Assembly: GCA_001784725.1 (NCBI GenBank)
Contig: MFRX01000001.1
Span: forward strand, 16,701 to 49,119
Reading direction: 5' to 3'
Source of the DNA: Candidatus Moranbacteria bacterium RIFCSPHIGHO2_02_FULL_40_12b
Lineage (GTDB): Bacteria; Patescibacteriota; Minisyncoccia; Moranbacterales; 2-12-FULL-40-10
DNA length: 32,419 nt
Below the pieces are notes generated by a model that had not been told where the DNA came from, made no database searches, and was given only the letters and a program-made list of their open reading frames with translations. This document shows, in pieces, positions 8,165 to 17,712 of this stretch (position 1 is the stretch's first letter; every line of letters starts with the position of its first letter). The position numbers and the translations under genes are program-made.

Positions 8165-9214
8165 ATGGAACTCAAAAAGCTTATTTTAGATTTGATTAAT
8201 AAAAAGGACTCGGTGAAATCCGTGGAAATAGTCAAAACTAGCGGTTTTTCGCGCGCCTATGTTAACCGGTTTCTAAAACAACTCCAGGAAGAAGGAGAAA
8301 TCGTTCTCATTGGGAAAGCCAACAAAGCTTCCTATGTCAGGGCTGACAATGAGCAATTAGCTTTGCAAAAGGGAAAGATTTTGTCGGTGCGAAAAAAAAT
8401 CGCCAACAAAGGCGTTTCCGAAGATTTGATTTTAGACGAAATTCAAAAGAATACAGGGATATTTTTAAACTTGCCGGAAAACACAGAACGCATAGTCAGC
8501 TACGCTTTTACGGAAATATTAAATAACGCCATTGAACACTCCCGTTCTGAATTCATCGAAATATTTATGGAAAAGACGGAAGGAAAAATCCGCTTTACCG
8601 TGGTTGATCGCGGAGTTGGAATCTTCCGCAATATTCAAGGCAAAAAAAAGCTTGCCAGCGAATTGGAAGCTATCCAGGATCTTCTGAAGGGTAAACAAAC
8701 CACTCTGCCGGAGCGGCACAGCGGAGAAGGCATATTTTTCACTTCTAAAGTGGCCGATGTTCTGACCATCAAAAGCTTCAGGAAATCATTGGTTTTTAAT
8801 AACATTCTTGGCGATGTTTTTGTCGAGGACTCCAAGGAATTCGCGGGAACAAAAGTGGTATTCGCCGTTTCCGAAAAAAGTGAAAAGGACTTGAAAAAAA
8901 TTTTTGATCAGTATACGAATGAATCCTTTGAATTTTCCAAAACCAAAGTTATTGTCAAACTGCACAAAGCGGGAACGGAATATCTTTCCCGTTCCCAGGC
9001 GCGAAGGATTACGGTCGGATTGGAAAAGTTCAAAACGGTAATTTTGGATTTCAAAGATGTGAAAACCGTCGGACAAGCGTTTGCCGATGAAATTTTCCGC
9101 GTCTGGAAAAATAAAAACCCGGGTATCGAAATTATTCCCGAAAACGCGAATGAGAATGTAATGTTCATGATTTATCGCGCCCAAGGCGGACATTATTCGG
9201 AAACACGAAAATAA
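8165..9214 (+). CDS. HTH + GHKL (HATPase) + C-terminal STAS-like/DUF4325-type protein
   Basis: N-terminal winged HTH; N-box 'EILNNAIEHS', G1 'DRGVGI', G2 'HSGEGI'; C-term 'TVILDFKDVKTVGQAFADEIFRVW'. Confidence 0.8.
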   Translation: MELKKLILDLINKKDSVKSVEIVKTSGFSRAYVNRFLKQLQEEGEIVLIGKANKASYVRADNEQLALQKGKILSVRKKIANKGVSEDLILDEIQKNTGIFLNLPENTERIVSYAFTEILNNAIEHSRSEFIEIFMEKTEGKIRFTVVDRGVGIFRNIQGKKKLASELEAIQDLLKGKQTTLPERHSGEGIFFTSKVADVLTIKSFRKSLVFNNILGDVFVEDSKEFAGTKVVFAVSEKSEKDLKKIFDQYTNESFEFSKTKVIVKLHKAGTEYLSRSQARRITVGLEKFKTVILDFKDVKTVGQAFADEIFRVWKNKNPGIEIIPENANENVMFMIYRAQGGHYSETRK

Positions 9215-9225
9215 ATTTATTGAAC

Positions 9226-9275
9226 GCAAAAAAGCAGGGTCGCGGTTGCGATTCCTGCCTTTGAGTTTTTTGTGA
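9226..9275 (+). terminator. Terminator-like hairpin
   Basis: AAAAAAGCAGG...CCTGCCTTTGAGTTTTTT. Confidence 0.5.
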
Positions 9276-9300
9276 TAATTTTTACTCCCTCGGATAACGA

Positions 9301-9864
9301 TTATCCTCCTTTTTTATAAGTTTCTAATAACTCCTCAATGCTTTTGATTTGAATTTTTGTTTCTTGAAGATTGCCCAGTATTCCATCAATATTCGAATCT
9401 GGAAGATACTTAGGATATCTTTCTAATATTTTCAGATTATTATCCAGCTCATGATATAATCCCTTACTTCTGGATTTTATTTCTTCCAGTAATTCCTCCA
9501 GCGTTTTTACGGCATCAGTTTTTATTTCCTTTTTATGCTTAAACCCTAAACGTCTTTCAACTTCTCTAATTCGCGCTTTTTGATATGCCTCCAACCGAAA
9601 TTTCATTGATTTGATTACATCAGACGTGTCCTTTAACTCTTCCATTATCCAGTCGTTTCCATTAATAGAAAAATCTTCGCCTTTTGCAGATTTAATTGCC
9701 ACTTCTAAATTATCAACCTTGATTCGAAGCCATGCCGGAAAACTAGCGATTCCTGATTCTATATTTTCAAATCTTTTTATTTCCTCTTCATCCATTTCTC
9801 CTTGCCTTTTTTCCTCCTGTGCCGCCTTATACTTACTGGTCATTCTTTGAATCATTTTTTTCAT
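9301..9864 (-). CDS. Hypothetical coiled-coil-like protein, divergent from a TrmB-like regulator
   Basis: 187 aa, charged helical; minus-strand promoter TTGACA-N17-TATAAT (plus coordinates 9915-9943). Confidence 0.6.
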   Translation of the reverse strand: MKKMIQRMTSKYKAAQEEKRQGEMDEEEIKRFENIESGIASFPAWLRIKVDNLEVAIKSAKGEDFSINGNDWIMEELKDTSDVIKSMKFRLEAYQKARIREVERRLGFKHKKEIKTDAVKTLEELLEEIKSRSKGLYHELDNNLKILERYPKYLPDSNIDGILGNLQETKIQIKSIEELLETYKKGG

Positions 9865-9937
9865 TCTTTCCTCCTATATTTTATTGTTAAGCTGCATTTT
9901 TATTTTGACTCTCTATTATACTCCTCTTTTAAAATTT

Positions 9938-9954
9938 TGTCAAGTAATTTGACA
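9938..9954. promoter_or_regulatory. Operator-like dyad TGTCAA-gtaat-TTGACA over the -35 of the 9864 minus-strand gene
   Basis: Perfect 6-5-6 dyad; -35 at 9938-9943, -10 at 9915-9920 on minus strand. Confidence 0.65.
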
Positions 9955-10056
9955 TCGAATTACTTTTTTTGTCAGTATATCGCTGCATTTTTTCTTATTA
10001 TTGACAAAATAAGCCATTTATATATAATAAAATTGTTGTTATATTTTTTGACAAAT

Positions 10057-10821
10057 ATGGACAATTCAATTAAAAAAGTTTTGCAGGATATTGGACTGGC
10101 AAAAGAAGAATTGGAAATTTATCTGGCCGGATTGGAGCTGGGGGAGTCCTCGGTGCAGAATTTAGCCAAAAAAGCTTGCGTTAAGCGGCCTACGGCGTAT
10201 AATATTTTGACGGAGTTGGTTAATAAAGGCCTTTTTTATCAGACCTTTAAGGGCAAGAAAAGATTTTTTAACGCCGAAGATCCGGATAAATTAAAAATCT
10301 CCATAAAGCAGAAAGAGGCGGAGCTAGTAAAAATATTGCCGGAACTCAAGTCAATTTATAATTCTCCGGTGGCCAAGCCAAGAATAAAATTTTACGAGGG
10401 GGTCGCGGGAGCAATTGCGGTGTATGAAGATACCTTGAGTTCAATTAAAGAGGGAGATGAGATTTTAACATATACTTCTATTAAAAAATTATTTGATATA
10501 TTTCCCAAAGGTTACGCCGAAGAATATTTTAAAAAAAGAGTCGTTAAAAATATAACCGCCAAAGTTATCGCTATAGACAGCGAGGAAAGCAGGGAGTGGC
10601 AAAGGAACGCGGAAAGAGAAATGCGCAAAATAATTCTAGTTCCTGAAAATCAGCAACTTTTTTCCGGAGATACGGAAATTTACGGAGATAAAGTAGCGTT
10701 AATTTCTTATAAAGAAAATTTTATGGCGGTTGTGATAGAGAGCAAGGAAATCGCCAATATGCAGAGATTTATTTTTAATTTGGCGTGGCAAGGATTGGAA
10801 GGAAAAATAAGGACAGAATAA
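10057..10821 (+). CDS. TrmB-family transcriptional regulator
   Basis: ORF-track start 9802 trimmed to the ATG at 10057 (MDNSIKKVLQDIGLAKEELEIYLAGLELGESSVQNLAKKACVKRPTAYNILTELVNKG); promoter TTGACA (10001) / TATAAT (10023). Confidence 0.85.
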   Translation: MDNSIKKVLQDIGLAKEELEIYLAGLELGESSVQNLAKKACVKRPTAYNILTELVNKGLFYQTFKGKKRFFNAEDPDKLKISIKQKEAELVKILPELKSIYNSPVAKPRIKFYEGVAGAIAVYEDTLSSIKEGDEILTYTSIKKLFDIFPKGYAEEYFKKRVVKNITAKVIAIDSEESREWQRNAEREMRKIILVPENQQLFSGDTEIYGDKVALISYKENFMAVVIESKEIANMQRFIFNLAWQGLEGKIRTE

Positions 10822-10837
10822 TTTCAGTAAAAATAAC

Positions 10838-11851
10838 ATGAAGAATTTAATTAAAACAATCCAAAACGCGGCGTTTCAACAAGGACTTTGGCAGAGAGGA
10901 TCAAAGATTGTTTTAGGCGTTTCCGGCGGGCCGGATTCGGTGTGCATGTTGGATATTATGGCGAAAATCGCGCCGAAGTATGATTTGCAACTGATTATCG
11001 CGCATATTAATTACGGTTTACGGGGGAAAGATAGCGATAAAGACGAGGAATTCGTGAGAAAATTGGCGGGGAAATATGGGATTCAGATTTTTACTCTTAT
11101 TCTCCCTCATCCGCCCGCCAAACCTCACCCGGCGCTTCGCGCCACCCTCTCCTTAAAAAAGGAGAGGAAGATTAGGAAAATTCATTCAGAGAATGAATTG
11201 CGCAACATTCGTTACGAATTTTTTGAAAAAGTAAGAAAGCAAAATAAATTAGATTTAATCGCGGTGGCGCATAATGCGGACGACCAAGTGGAGACATTTT
11301 TAATGCGCCTTATCCGCGGGGCGGGATTGCAAGGGTTGTCCGGGATGAAATATAAGAATGAAAAAATCATTCGGCCATTGCTGGGAATTTCGAGAAAAGA
11401 AATTCTCGGTTATTTAGATAAGACGAATAGGACTTATAGGGCAGATAGGACGAATGCCGAGAATTTATTTTTGCGGAACAAAATCAGAAATAAATTAATT
11501 CCCTATCTGAAAAAAAATTTCAATCCTGGTATTAAAAAAACTATTCTTGACTCGGCGGTTTCCATCGCGGATGATTATTCTTTATTAAGTGATATCGCGG
11601 AAAAAGAGGCAGAAAAAATGAAGAATTTAAGCGTTAAAAAGTTGCTAAATTTGCACCCTTCTCTGCAAAAAATGGCCTTGTTGAACTTTATTTTTAAAAT
11701 TAAAGGCAATCTGAAAGATATTGAATCAGCGCATGTGGAGGAAATTTTAAAGGCAGTAAAAAGCACTAAAAGCAAAAATCAGATTGTAATATTTAAAGGA
11801 TTGAAATTGACGCGTAAAGGTGATAAAATTATAATATCGCATAATTTATAA
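10838..11851 (+). CDS. tilS: tRNA(Ile)-lysidine synthase with repeat-derived insertion
   Basis: PP-loop 'VLGVSGGPDSVCMLDIM', 'HINYGLRGKDSDKDEEFV', 'RNIRYEFFEKV', 'VAHNADDQVETFLMRLIRGAGLQGLSGM'. Confidence 0.92.
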   Translation: MKNLIKTIQNAAFQQGLWQRGSKIVLGVSGGPDSVCMLDIMAKIAPKYDLQLIIAHINYGLRGKDSDKDEEFVRKLAGKYGIQIFTLILPHPPAKPHPALRATLSLKKERKIRKIHSENELRNIRYEFFEKVRKQNKLDLIAVAHNADDQVETFLMRLIRGAGLQGLSGMKYKNEKIIRPLLGISRKEILGYLDKTNRTYRADRTNAENLFLRNKIRNKLIPYLKKNFNPGIKKTILDSAVSIADDYSLLSDIAEKEAEKMKNLSVKKLLNLHPSLQKMALLNFIFKIKGNLKDIESAHVEEILKAVKSTKSKNQIVIFKGLKLTRKGDKIIISHNL

Positions 11852-11920
11852 CTAATGTAATAACTTAATGGAGTTAATAATTCGTATATTCGTACGAATT
11901 CGTAATTCGTAGAGAATTTC

Positions 11921-13735
11921 ATGGAAAAACTGCTAAAAAACATATCTATCGTAATTCTTTTTTTTCTTTTAATATCCGGATTCCTTATTCTTTACAGTTC
12001 TCCTTCACAAACTCCTGCCGATATTTCCTTGAGTGATTTAGTCAAACAGATTAATGAAGGCAAGGTAAAACAGATAGAGGTTTTCAATGACGAGCTTAAA
12101 ATAGAACTGGCGGACGGAAAACAGGAAAAATCCGTAAAAGAAAGAGAGTCAGGGATAACCGAATCGCTTAAAAATTACGGAGTGAATCCGGAAAAACTTA
12201 ATTTAGTTAATATAGTGGTTAAAAAAGAGCCCTCCTGGGCTACCTGGATGGGCGCAATTTTGCCTTTTTTATTGCCGTTTCTTCTGATCGGCGGGTTCAT
12301 TTGGTTTATGATGCGCCAAGCCCAGAGGGGAAATACCCAGGCGCTTTCTTTCGGAATGAGCCGCGCGCGGATGGTTGATCCCAAAGATAAGAAAAAAAGA
12401 GTGACTTTCACTGATGTCGCCGGAGCCAAGGAAGCCAAAGAAGAATTGTATGAAATAGTTGAGTTTCTGAAGCATCCTAAGAAATTTTTAAATATCGGAG
12501 CCAAAATTCCCAAGGGAGTATTGCTTTTAGGTCCTCCTGGAACGGGCAAGACACTAATGGCTAAAGCGGTTGCCGGCGAGGCGGGCGTGCCATTCTTTAA
12601 CATCAGCGGATCGGAGTTTGTTGAGATGTTCGTGGGAGTCGGAGCCTCCCGGGTGAGGGATTTATTCCGCCAGGCAAAGAAGAACGCGCCTTCTATTGTC
12701 TTTATTGACGAAATAGACGCCGTTGGAAGGCACCGGGGCGCGGGACTGGGCGGAGGGCATGATGAAAGAGAACAAACGCTTAATCAGATTTTGGTTGAAA
12801 TGGATGGCTTTGAAACTGAAACTAATGTGATTGTTATTGCTGCGACCAACAGGCCGGATATTTTGGATCCGGCGTTGCTTCGGCCGGGAAGATTTGACCG
12901 GCGAGTTGTTCTAGATCTTCCGGATATCAATGAACGGGAAGAAATATTGAAAATCCATGCGAAAAACAAACCGCTTGGAAGTGACGTTAATTTGCGGATT
13001 TTGGCGGAGCGCACCCCGGGATTTTCGGGAGCGGATTTAGCTAATATGGTAAACGAAGCCGCCATACTTTCCGCCCGGCGCGACAAGAAATCAATAGATA
13101 TGCCGGAACTTGCTGAATCGATTGAAAAAGTGATTCTGGGCCCGGAAAGGAAAAGCAAGGCGATAAACAAAAAGGAGAAAGAGATAATCGCCTATCATGA
13201 AGCCGGGCACGCGCTGGTAGCCGCGAATCTTCCTAACGCCGATCCGGTTCACAAAATCTCCATAATTTCTCGCGGACAGGCCGGCGGCTACACGCTGGCA
13301 GTTCCCACTGAAGATAAACGATTGCATTCCAAGGCCTATTTTCTCGATGAATTGGCCGTCCTGCTTGGGGGCTATGCCAGCGAAAAAATAAAATTTAGCG
13401 ATGTAACGACTGGCGCGGCCAATGATCTTGAACGCGCGACGCGAATAGCCAGAAGTATGGTTACTCGCTACGGAATGAGTAAGTTGGGCTCCCGGACTTT
13501 TGGCAAAAAAGAAGAACTTATTTTTTTAGGGCGTGAAATCAGCGAAGAAAGGGACTATTCGGAAAGCACTGCCAATGAAATTGATCGCGAGGTCTCCCGT
13601 TTCATTGATGACTCTGGGAAAATCGCGGAAAAAATAATTACCGGAAAAAAGGAGATATTGGAAAAAATTGTCATCATTCTTTTGGAAAAAGAAACAATAG
13701 AAAAAGACGAGTTCAATGAGATTATCGGGAAATAA
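11921..13735 (+). CDS. ftsH: ATP-dependent zinc metalloprotease FtsH
   Basis: Walker A 'GPPGTGKT', '[28 protein letters not shown]', 'HEAGH', two N-terminal TM segments. Confidence 0.97.
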   Translation: MEKLLKNISIVILFFLLISGFLILYSSPSQTPADISLSDLVKQINEGKVKQIEVFNDELKIELADGKQEKSVKERESGITESLKNYGVNPEKLNLVNIVVKKEPSWATWMGAILPFLLPFLLIGGFIWFMMRQAQRGNTQALSFGMSRARMVDPKDKKKRVTFTDVAGAKEAKEELYEIVEFLKHPKKFLNIGAKIPKGVLLLGPPGTGKTLMAKAVAGEAGVPFFNISGSEFVEMFVGVGASRVRDLFRQAKKNAPSIVFIDEIDAVGRHRGAGLGGGHDEREQTLNQILVEMDGFETETNVIVIAATNRPDILDPALLRPGRFDRRVVLDLPDINEREEILKIHAKNKPLGSDVNLRILAERTPGFSGADLANMVNEAAILSARRDKKSIDMPELAESIEKVILGPERKSKAINKKEKEIIAYHEAGHALVAANLPNADPVHKISIISRGQAGGYTLAVPTEDKRLHSKAYFLDELAVLLGGYASEKIKFSDVTTGAANDLERATRIARSMVTRYGMSKLGSRTFGKKEELIFLGREISEERDYSESTANEIDREVSRFIDDSGKIAEKIITGKKEILEKIVIILLEKETIEKDEFNEIIGK

Positions 13736-13771
13736 CCGCAGGATTATAAGGAATTTTTTTATATTCTTACT

Positions 13772-14758
13772 GTGGATAAAATTAATTATCTGGAAATATT
13801 AAAAAGGGCTTGGGCTATCACCTGGGGAAATAAATTCCTTTGGTGGTTTGGCTTGCTGATTTCCTTTGGGTTTCCCAATTTAAGCTATAACTATAATATT
13901 CCGCTGAATAATTACAAGAAAGGAAGCGACATAGATGCCGGAAAAGAAGTCATAGGGAAAGCAATGGGTTTTGCGGTTTCGCACTATAAAATTATAACGG
14001 CAGTTCTTATCGCGCTTATAATCCTGGCTGTGTTTTTTTTAATAATCGGAATACTTGCCAGGGGAGGGTTGATTAAAACGATTCATGATATTGATAATAA
14101 GCGAAAAAAAAGCTTTAGAGAGGGTTTTAAAGAGGGGAAAAGATATTTTTGGCGGTTGCTTTTTTCCGGACTGCTGGTAAATATATTTTTAATAGGAACA
14201 GGGATAATTCTTTTTCTCCCGGTAATTTTTCTTTTTTATATGAAGTCATTTTTGCTTGGTTTCGTTACATTATTTTTGGCGATAATAATATTTCTTCCGC
14301 TTTTAATAATAAGTTCTTTTTTGAAAAATTACAGTTCTATGTATATTGTTTTAGGCGATTTGAAAATATTGTCTTCTTTGGAAAACGCTTATGCTCTCTT
14401 TAGGAAAAATATTTTTTCCAGCATAATTATGGCATTATTATTCATTCCCATAGGGATAGCAATTGGAGTCGCGCTTTTTTTTATTTCACTCTCGTTTCTA
14501 GCCGGATTGCTTCTGGCAGGATTTGTGATGCATTTGTTTCTTAATAAAGCCGGGATATTTATTATCGCGTCATTAGGAATTGCTGTTTTTTTGCTAATGT
14601 TCCTCTTAATTAGCGCTGTTTATAAGGTTTTTTGCCAAAGCGCCTGGATATTATTTTTTAAGGAAATAGCAAAATCGGAAAAAAAAGAAGAAGTGGTTGA
14701 GGAAGCATTATCTGATAAAAAAATCCCCGAACCGGAAGGAATTAAAATGGACGGCTAG
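13772..14758 (+). CDS. Polytopic membrane protein of unknown function
   Basis: GTG start; 'MDKINYLEILKRAWAITWGNKFLWWFGLLISFG' then multiple TM helices. Confidence 0.7.
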   Translation: MDKINYLEILKRAWAITWGNKFLWWFGLLISFGFPNLSYNYNIPLNNYKKGSDIDAGKEVIGKAMGFAVSHYKIITAVLIALIILAVFFLIIGILARGGLIKTIHDIDNKRKKSFREGFKEGKRYFWRLLFSGLLVNIFLIGTGIILFLPVIFLFYMKSFLLGFVTLFLAIIIFLPLLIISSFLKNYSSMYIVLGDLKILSSLENAYALFRKNIFSSIIMALLFIPIGIAIGVALFFISLSFLAGLLLAGFVMHLFLNKAGIFIIASLGIAVFLLMFLLISAVYKVFCQSAWILFFKEIAKSEKKEEVVEEALSDKKIPEPEGIKMDG

Positions 14759-14784
14759 TTCCCCGTAAAATCCCGCCAAAATTT

Positions 14785-14858
14785 GGGCTTGTAGCTCAGT
14801 TGGTCAGAGCGCTTCCTTGACATGGAAGAGGTCTCCAGTTCAAGTCTGGACAAGCCCA
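14785..14858 (+). tRNA. tRNA-Val (GAC)
   Basis: Cloverleaf: GGGCTTG/CAAGCCC acceptor, anticodon arm CTTCC-TTGACAT-GGAAG, discriminator A. Confidence 0.93.
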
Positions 14859-14871
14859 CGCCCAAAAATTA

Positions 14872-14957
14872 GGGCGGGTGAAGTTAGAATGTCACATTGA
14901 TCCCACCCTTCGCGAAGGGTGGGATGAATGTCACAAGTTCGAGTCTTGTGCCGTCCA
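14872..14957 (+). pseudogene. Decayed tRNA with palindrome in the anticodon-arm position
   Basis: GGGCGG...CCGTCC acceptor and CACAAGTTCGAGTCTTGTG T-arm, but ATCCCACCCTTCGCGAAGGGTGGGAT replaces an anticodon arm. Confidence 0.6.
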
Positions 14958-15010
14958 CAGTCATGGCAGGCGGGTTTTAGAGATCAGAGGTTCGAATCCT
15001 CTTGTGTCCA
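14958..15010 (+). pseudogene. tRNA 3'-half remnant
   Basis: AGAGGTTCGAATCCTCT T-arm + TGTGTCCA end, no cognate 5' half. Confidence 0.5.
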
Positions 15011-15021
15011 CTGAGCAAGAA

Positions 15022-15059
15022 TTTAAAAAAACCTGGCTGCGCAAGCCAGGTTTTTAAAA
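15022..15059. terminator. Bidirectional terminator
   Basis: AAAAACCTGGCTGCGCAAGCCAGGTTTTT. Confidence 0.7.
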
Positions 15060-15073
15060 TAAAACTGCAATTT

Positions 15074-15997
15074 CTAATACTGCGATTTATATTGGCTGGT
15101 TGTGCTGGAATTCGAATAATTCTGCTGATAATTCCCTCTTGTATTGCCAATCTCCTTTTGCACGGACTTCTGAATCGATCCCACTCCCTTCTGAAGCGCC
15201 TGCATTACCAGCCGGGAAACAAGAGAAGTGATAATTTCCGGAATACTGGTCGCGTTAGCTAATGCTTTATTACCTATATCCTGAGTATCAGCCTGGATGT
15301 CTTTTACTAATGATCCAGGAGTGACAATTTGCCCCCCACTTTCTTTTCCTTTATATCCTTGATACGCTATGGCCTTAGTCATAGCCAGCTTTTCCTCCTC
15401 CGCATATTTAGCACTCGCTTCCCGTAACGCAATATTTCTGTAGCCATATGGATTATTAGCATCATTGGAAAAATAAGCGCCCCAGGCCTGCCAATTACCA
15501 GTTGAAAGCATATCCGCCGGATCGCCTACATATTCATTCAAATTATAACGAGGAATATCGCCGGAAATTGCTTGTTTCGCGGTTTCCTGCAGATAACTGG
15601 AATAATTTCCCGAAACTCCTTCTGTACCGCTTGAATAATTCGAAGCGGAGCTGATTCCTCCCGTAGTAATGGAAAAAAGGTCGTTCATATACACGTCTGT
15701 TTTTTCTGCCGGCTCTTTAACGATAGCATCCCGCCAGTCGATTATAAACATAGCCCCGTCAGTTCCGCCGCCTGACACCATGTTATTTACTTGCTTGGTC
15801 AGCATTTGGACCGCCATTTGTTTCATCATGCCCCTGATCATCGCCATAATCTGGCTCATGATAGTTTCTAACACCTGCTTGAAGCCAGCCGCCCCGAAAT
15901 TTTCCCACCAAATTGCCGCGTGCGTAACTGGAACGGAGAAAAAGTTCACGCAAAGAGTGAAGAGAAGAAAAATTATTATTTTTGTTTTAATATTCAT
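15074..15997 (-). CDS. Secreted hypothetical protein (possibly secretion/pilus-associated)
   Basis: Signal peptide 'MNIKTKIIIFLLFTLCVNFFSVPVTHA'; 4 nt downstream of the TSP3-repeat gene, likely operon. Confidence 0.6.
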   Translation of the reverse strand: MNIKTKIIIFLLFTLCVNFFSVPVTHAAIWWENFGAAGFKQVLETIMSQIMAMIRGMMKQMAVQMLTKQVNNMVSGGGTDGAMFIIDWRDAIVKEPAEKTDVYMNDLFSITTGGISSASNYSSGTEGVSGNYSSYLQETAKQAISGDIPRYNLNEYVGDPADMLSTGNWQAWGAYFSNDANNPYGYRNIALREASAKYAEEEKLAMTKAIAYQGYKGKESGGQIVTPGSLVKDIQADTQDIGNKALANATSIPEIITSLVSRLVMQALQKGVGSIQKSVQKEIGNTRGNYQQNYSNSSTTSQYKSQY

Positions 15998-16000
15998 TGC

Positions 16001-16987
16001 CTATAAATTAAACGGAGTTTCATTGATTCCAATTTCCTTAAATTTGCCTTCGACTTCCTGGGCGAAACTCAAGCTAATACTAATCAAGCTCTGGATATTG
16101 GAAAGTTGAGTAATAGTTCGTACTGGGTCATTATCATCCGGGTTGTCTTTATCTTTAAGGGAAATGGCGTATTTAAAAAGCCGCAGACCTTTCTCGTGAA
16201 TATCCAACATGTTTTCCGGAACTTCAACTTCTTTCATTTGGTCATAAGCAGCTTCTCCTTTTTCAGCGATGTCTTTGAAATAGGAGATATTGGACATTGA
16301 ATTTGAAAGCATGGTTACCTGTTGCAGAAATTCTTCGCTAAAAGCGTCAATATCCTTGATGTCGCTGATTTTTTTGGGTGAATTACTGATAGCAATATAG
16401 GAAAGCGCGGTCAAATATTCAGTGGTATCCCTTTTTTCCATTTCCTTCCTTTTTTCCTCGGATAATTCCGCATAATTTTGTTTTTTGATCTTAATATCCT
16501 TTTCGTCAATATCCGGCAGGTTGTCAAAGGTCAATTCATTTCCCAGCGAATTTTGCAGAATATTGTCCAAGTCCTCTATGGAGATTTCTTTATTATTGCT
16601 TATTCCGCTGCCTATCAATCCGGCTACTTGCGTGGACAATTCCTCCGTCAGGTTTATTTTATCCGCGCTTTTTTCGGACGTATTTTCGTCCTTTGTTTCT
16701 TCATTATTATCCGCGGTTTCAATTTTATCTCCCGGAGCCGGTTTTAGCGGATCATATCCGCCAAACACTTCCGCCCCGTCGGAATATCCATCGCCGTCAG
16801 AATCCTTATTGTTCGGGTCGGTTCCATAACCCTTTTCTTCTTCATCAGTCAGCCCGTCCTGATCCGAGTCCAAAAAAATATTTTTTCCGTTTTTTTTGTC
16901 TTCATCAGCCAAAGCAAAAACGGCGAAACTCAAAACCAAAAGTCCCGCGAAAACGGCCAATGATTTTTTTATAGTTTTTGTTTTCAT
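16001..16987 (-). CDS. Secreted protein with thrombospondin type 3-like Ca-binding repeats
   Basis: Signal peptide and 'DSDQDGLTDEEEKGYGTDPNNKDSDGDGYSDGAEVFGGYDPLKP'. Confidence 0.8.
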   Translation of the reverse strand: MKTKTIKKSLAVFAGLLVLSFAVFALADEDKKNGKNIFLDSDQDGLTDEEEKGYGTDPNNKDSDGDGYSDGAEVFGGYDPLKPAPGDKIETADNNEETKDENTSEKSADKINLTEELSTQVAGLIGSGISNNKEISIEDLDNILQNSLGNELTFDNLPDIDEKDIKIKKQNYAELSEEKRKEMEKRDTTEYLTALSYIAISNSPKKISDIKDIDAFSEEFLQQVTMLSNSMSNISYFKDIAEKGEAAYDQMKEVEVPENMLDIHEKGLRLFKYAISLKDKDNPDDNDPVRTITQLSNIQSLISISLSFAQEVEGKFKEIGINETPFNL

Positions 16988-17104
16988 CCGTTTATATTAT
17001 AGCACTATTTTAATTATACTACAAAGCAAGGAAAATGGCTCTGTGAATAACTCAAAAAGTGGAATAAAAAACCCGCGCGAATATATATTATTATTCACGC
17101 GGAT

Positions 17105-17644
17105 TTATCCCTTTTTTTCCTCCTTTTTATTCTTATCACTAAGAACTTTTACTCCTTTTATTACTCCTAACGTTGCGATAGTTGTGGCTCCAATAAACCA
17201 CCAATTAATCCCTTTTTTTGGCCCCTTTTTGAATATTTCCATATCGTTGTCGGTAATCGCTAACGCTAAATTCAGGAGGGGAAATCTTCTCTCTATCAAT
17301 TCTTTTAATCCCGTTTTAAAGTCCCTTGGATCTATGTTTTTTTGGCGAGACCGCAATGACCATTCATCGGAAATAGAATTTCTAAACATGATGCACTCGC
17401 TTTCATAGTCGGGATTTTGGTAAATCGAAAGAGATGGATTGTCAAGTTGCCGATATACCGGCCAAAGGTATTTTTCCTCAAATTCCAGTATTTTTTCCCA
17501 TTTTTCATCCTGTGAAATATCAGGATCTTTCCAGTGATAAAGACAGTACATTTTCTCGGCAGTGCGGAAGAAATTTCGCAGAAGATCGGCCGAGATTTTT
17601 GTTTCTTTTTGCGTTTCTTTGACGAACCGTGATTCGCTTATCAT
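17105..17644 (-). CDS. Hypothetical protein with C-terminal TM anchor
   Basis: 179 aa; C-term 'INWWFIGATTIATLGVIKGV'; SD AGGAGG upstream. Confidence 0.6.
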   Translation of the reverse strand: MISESRFVKETQKETKISADLLRNFFRTAEKMYCLYHWKDPDISQDEKWEKILEFEEKYLWPVYRQLDNPSLSIYQNPDYESECIMFRNSISDEWSLRSRQKNIDPRDFKTGLKELIERRFPLLNLALAITDNDMEIFKKGPKKGINWWFIGATTIATLGVIKGVKVLSDKNKKEEKKG

Positions 17645-17712
17645 TTTCTCGCCTCCTTTTCAAAAATTTCCGTTCAGGCAATTATATTACCAACCTGAAA
17701 TAAAAGCAAATA

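Noticed and set aside
9802-10056. N-terminal extension of the second TrmB ORF
   Set aside because: Low-complexity F/L/Y-rich read-through across the divergent promoter region; ATG at 10057 fits paralogs.
12175-13327. Minus-strand ORFs inside ftsH
   Set aside because: Shadow ORFs antisense to a highly conserved gene.
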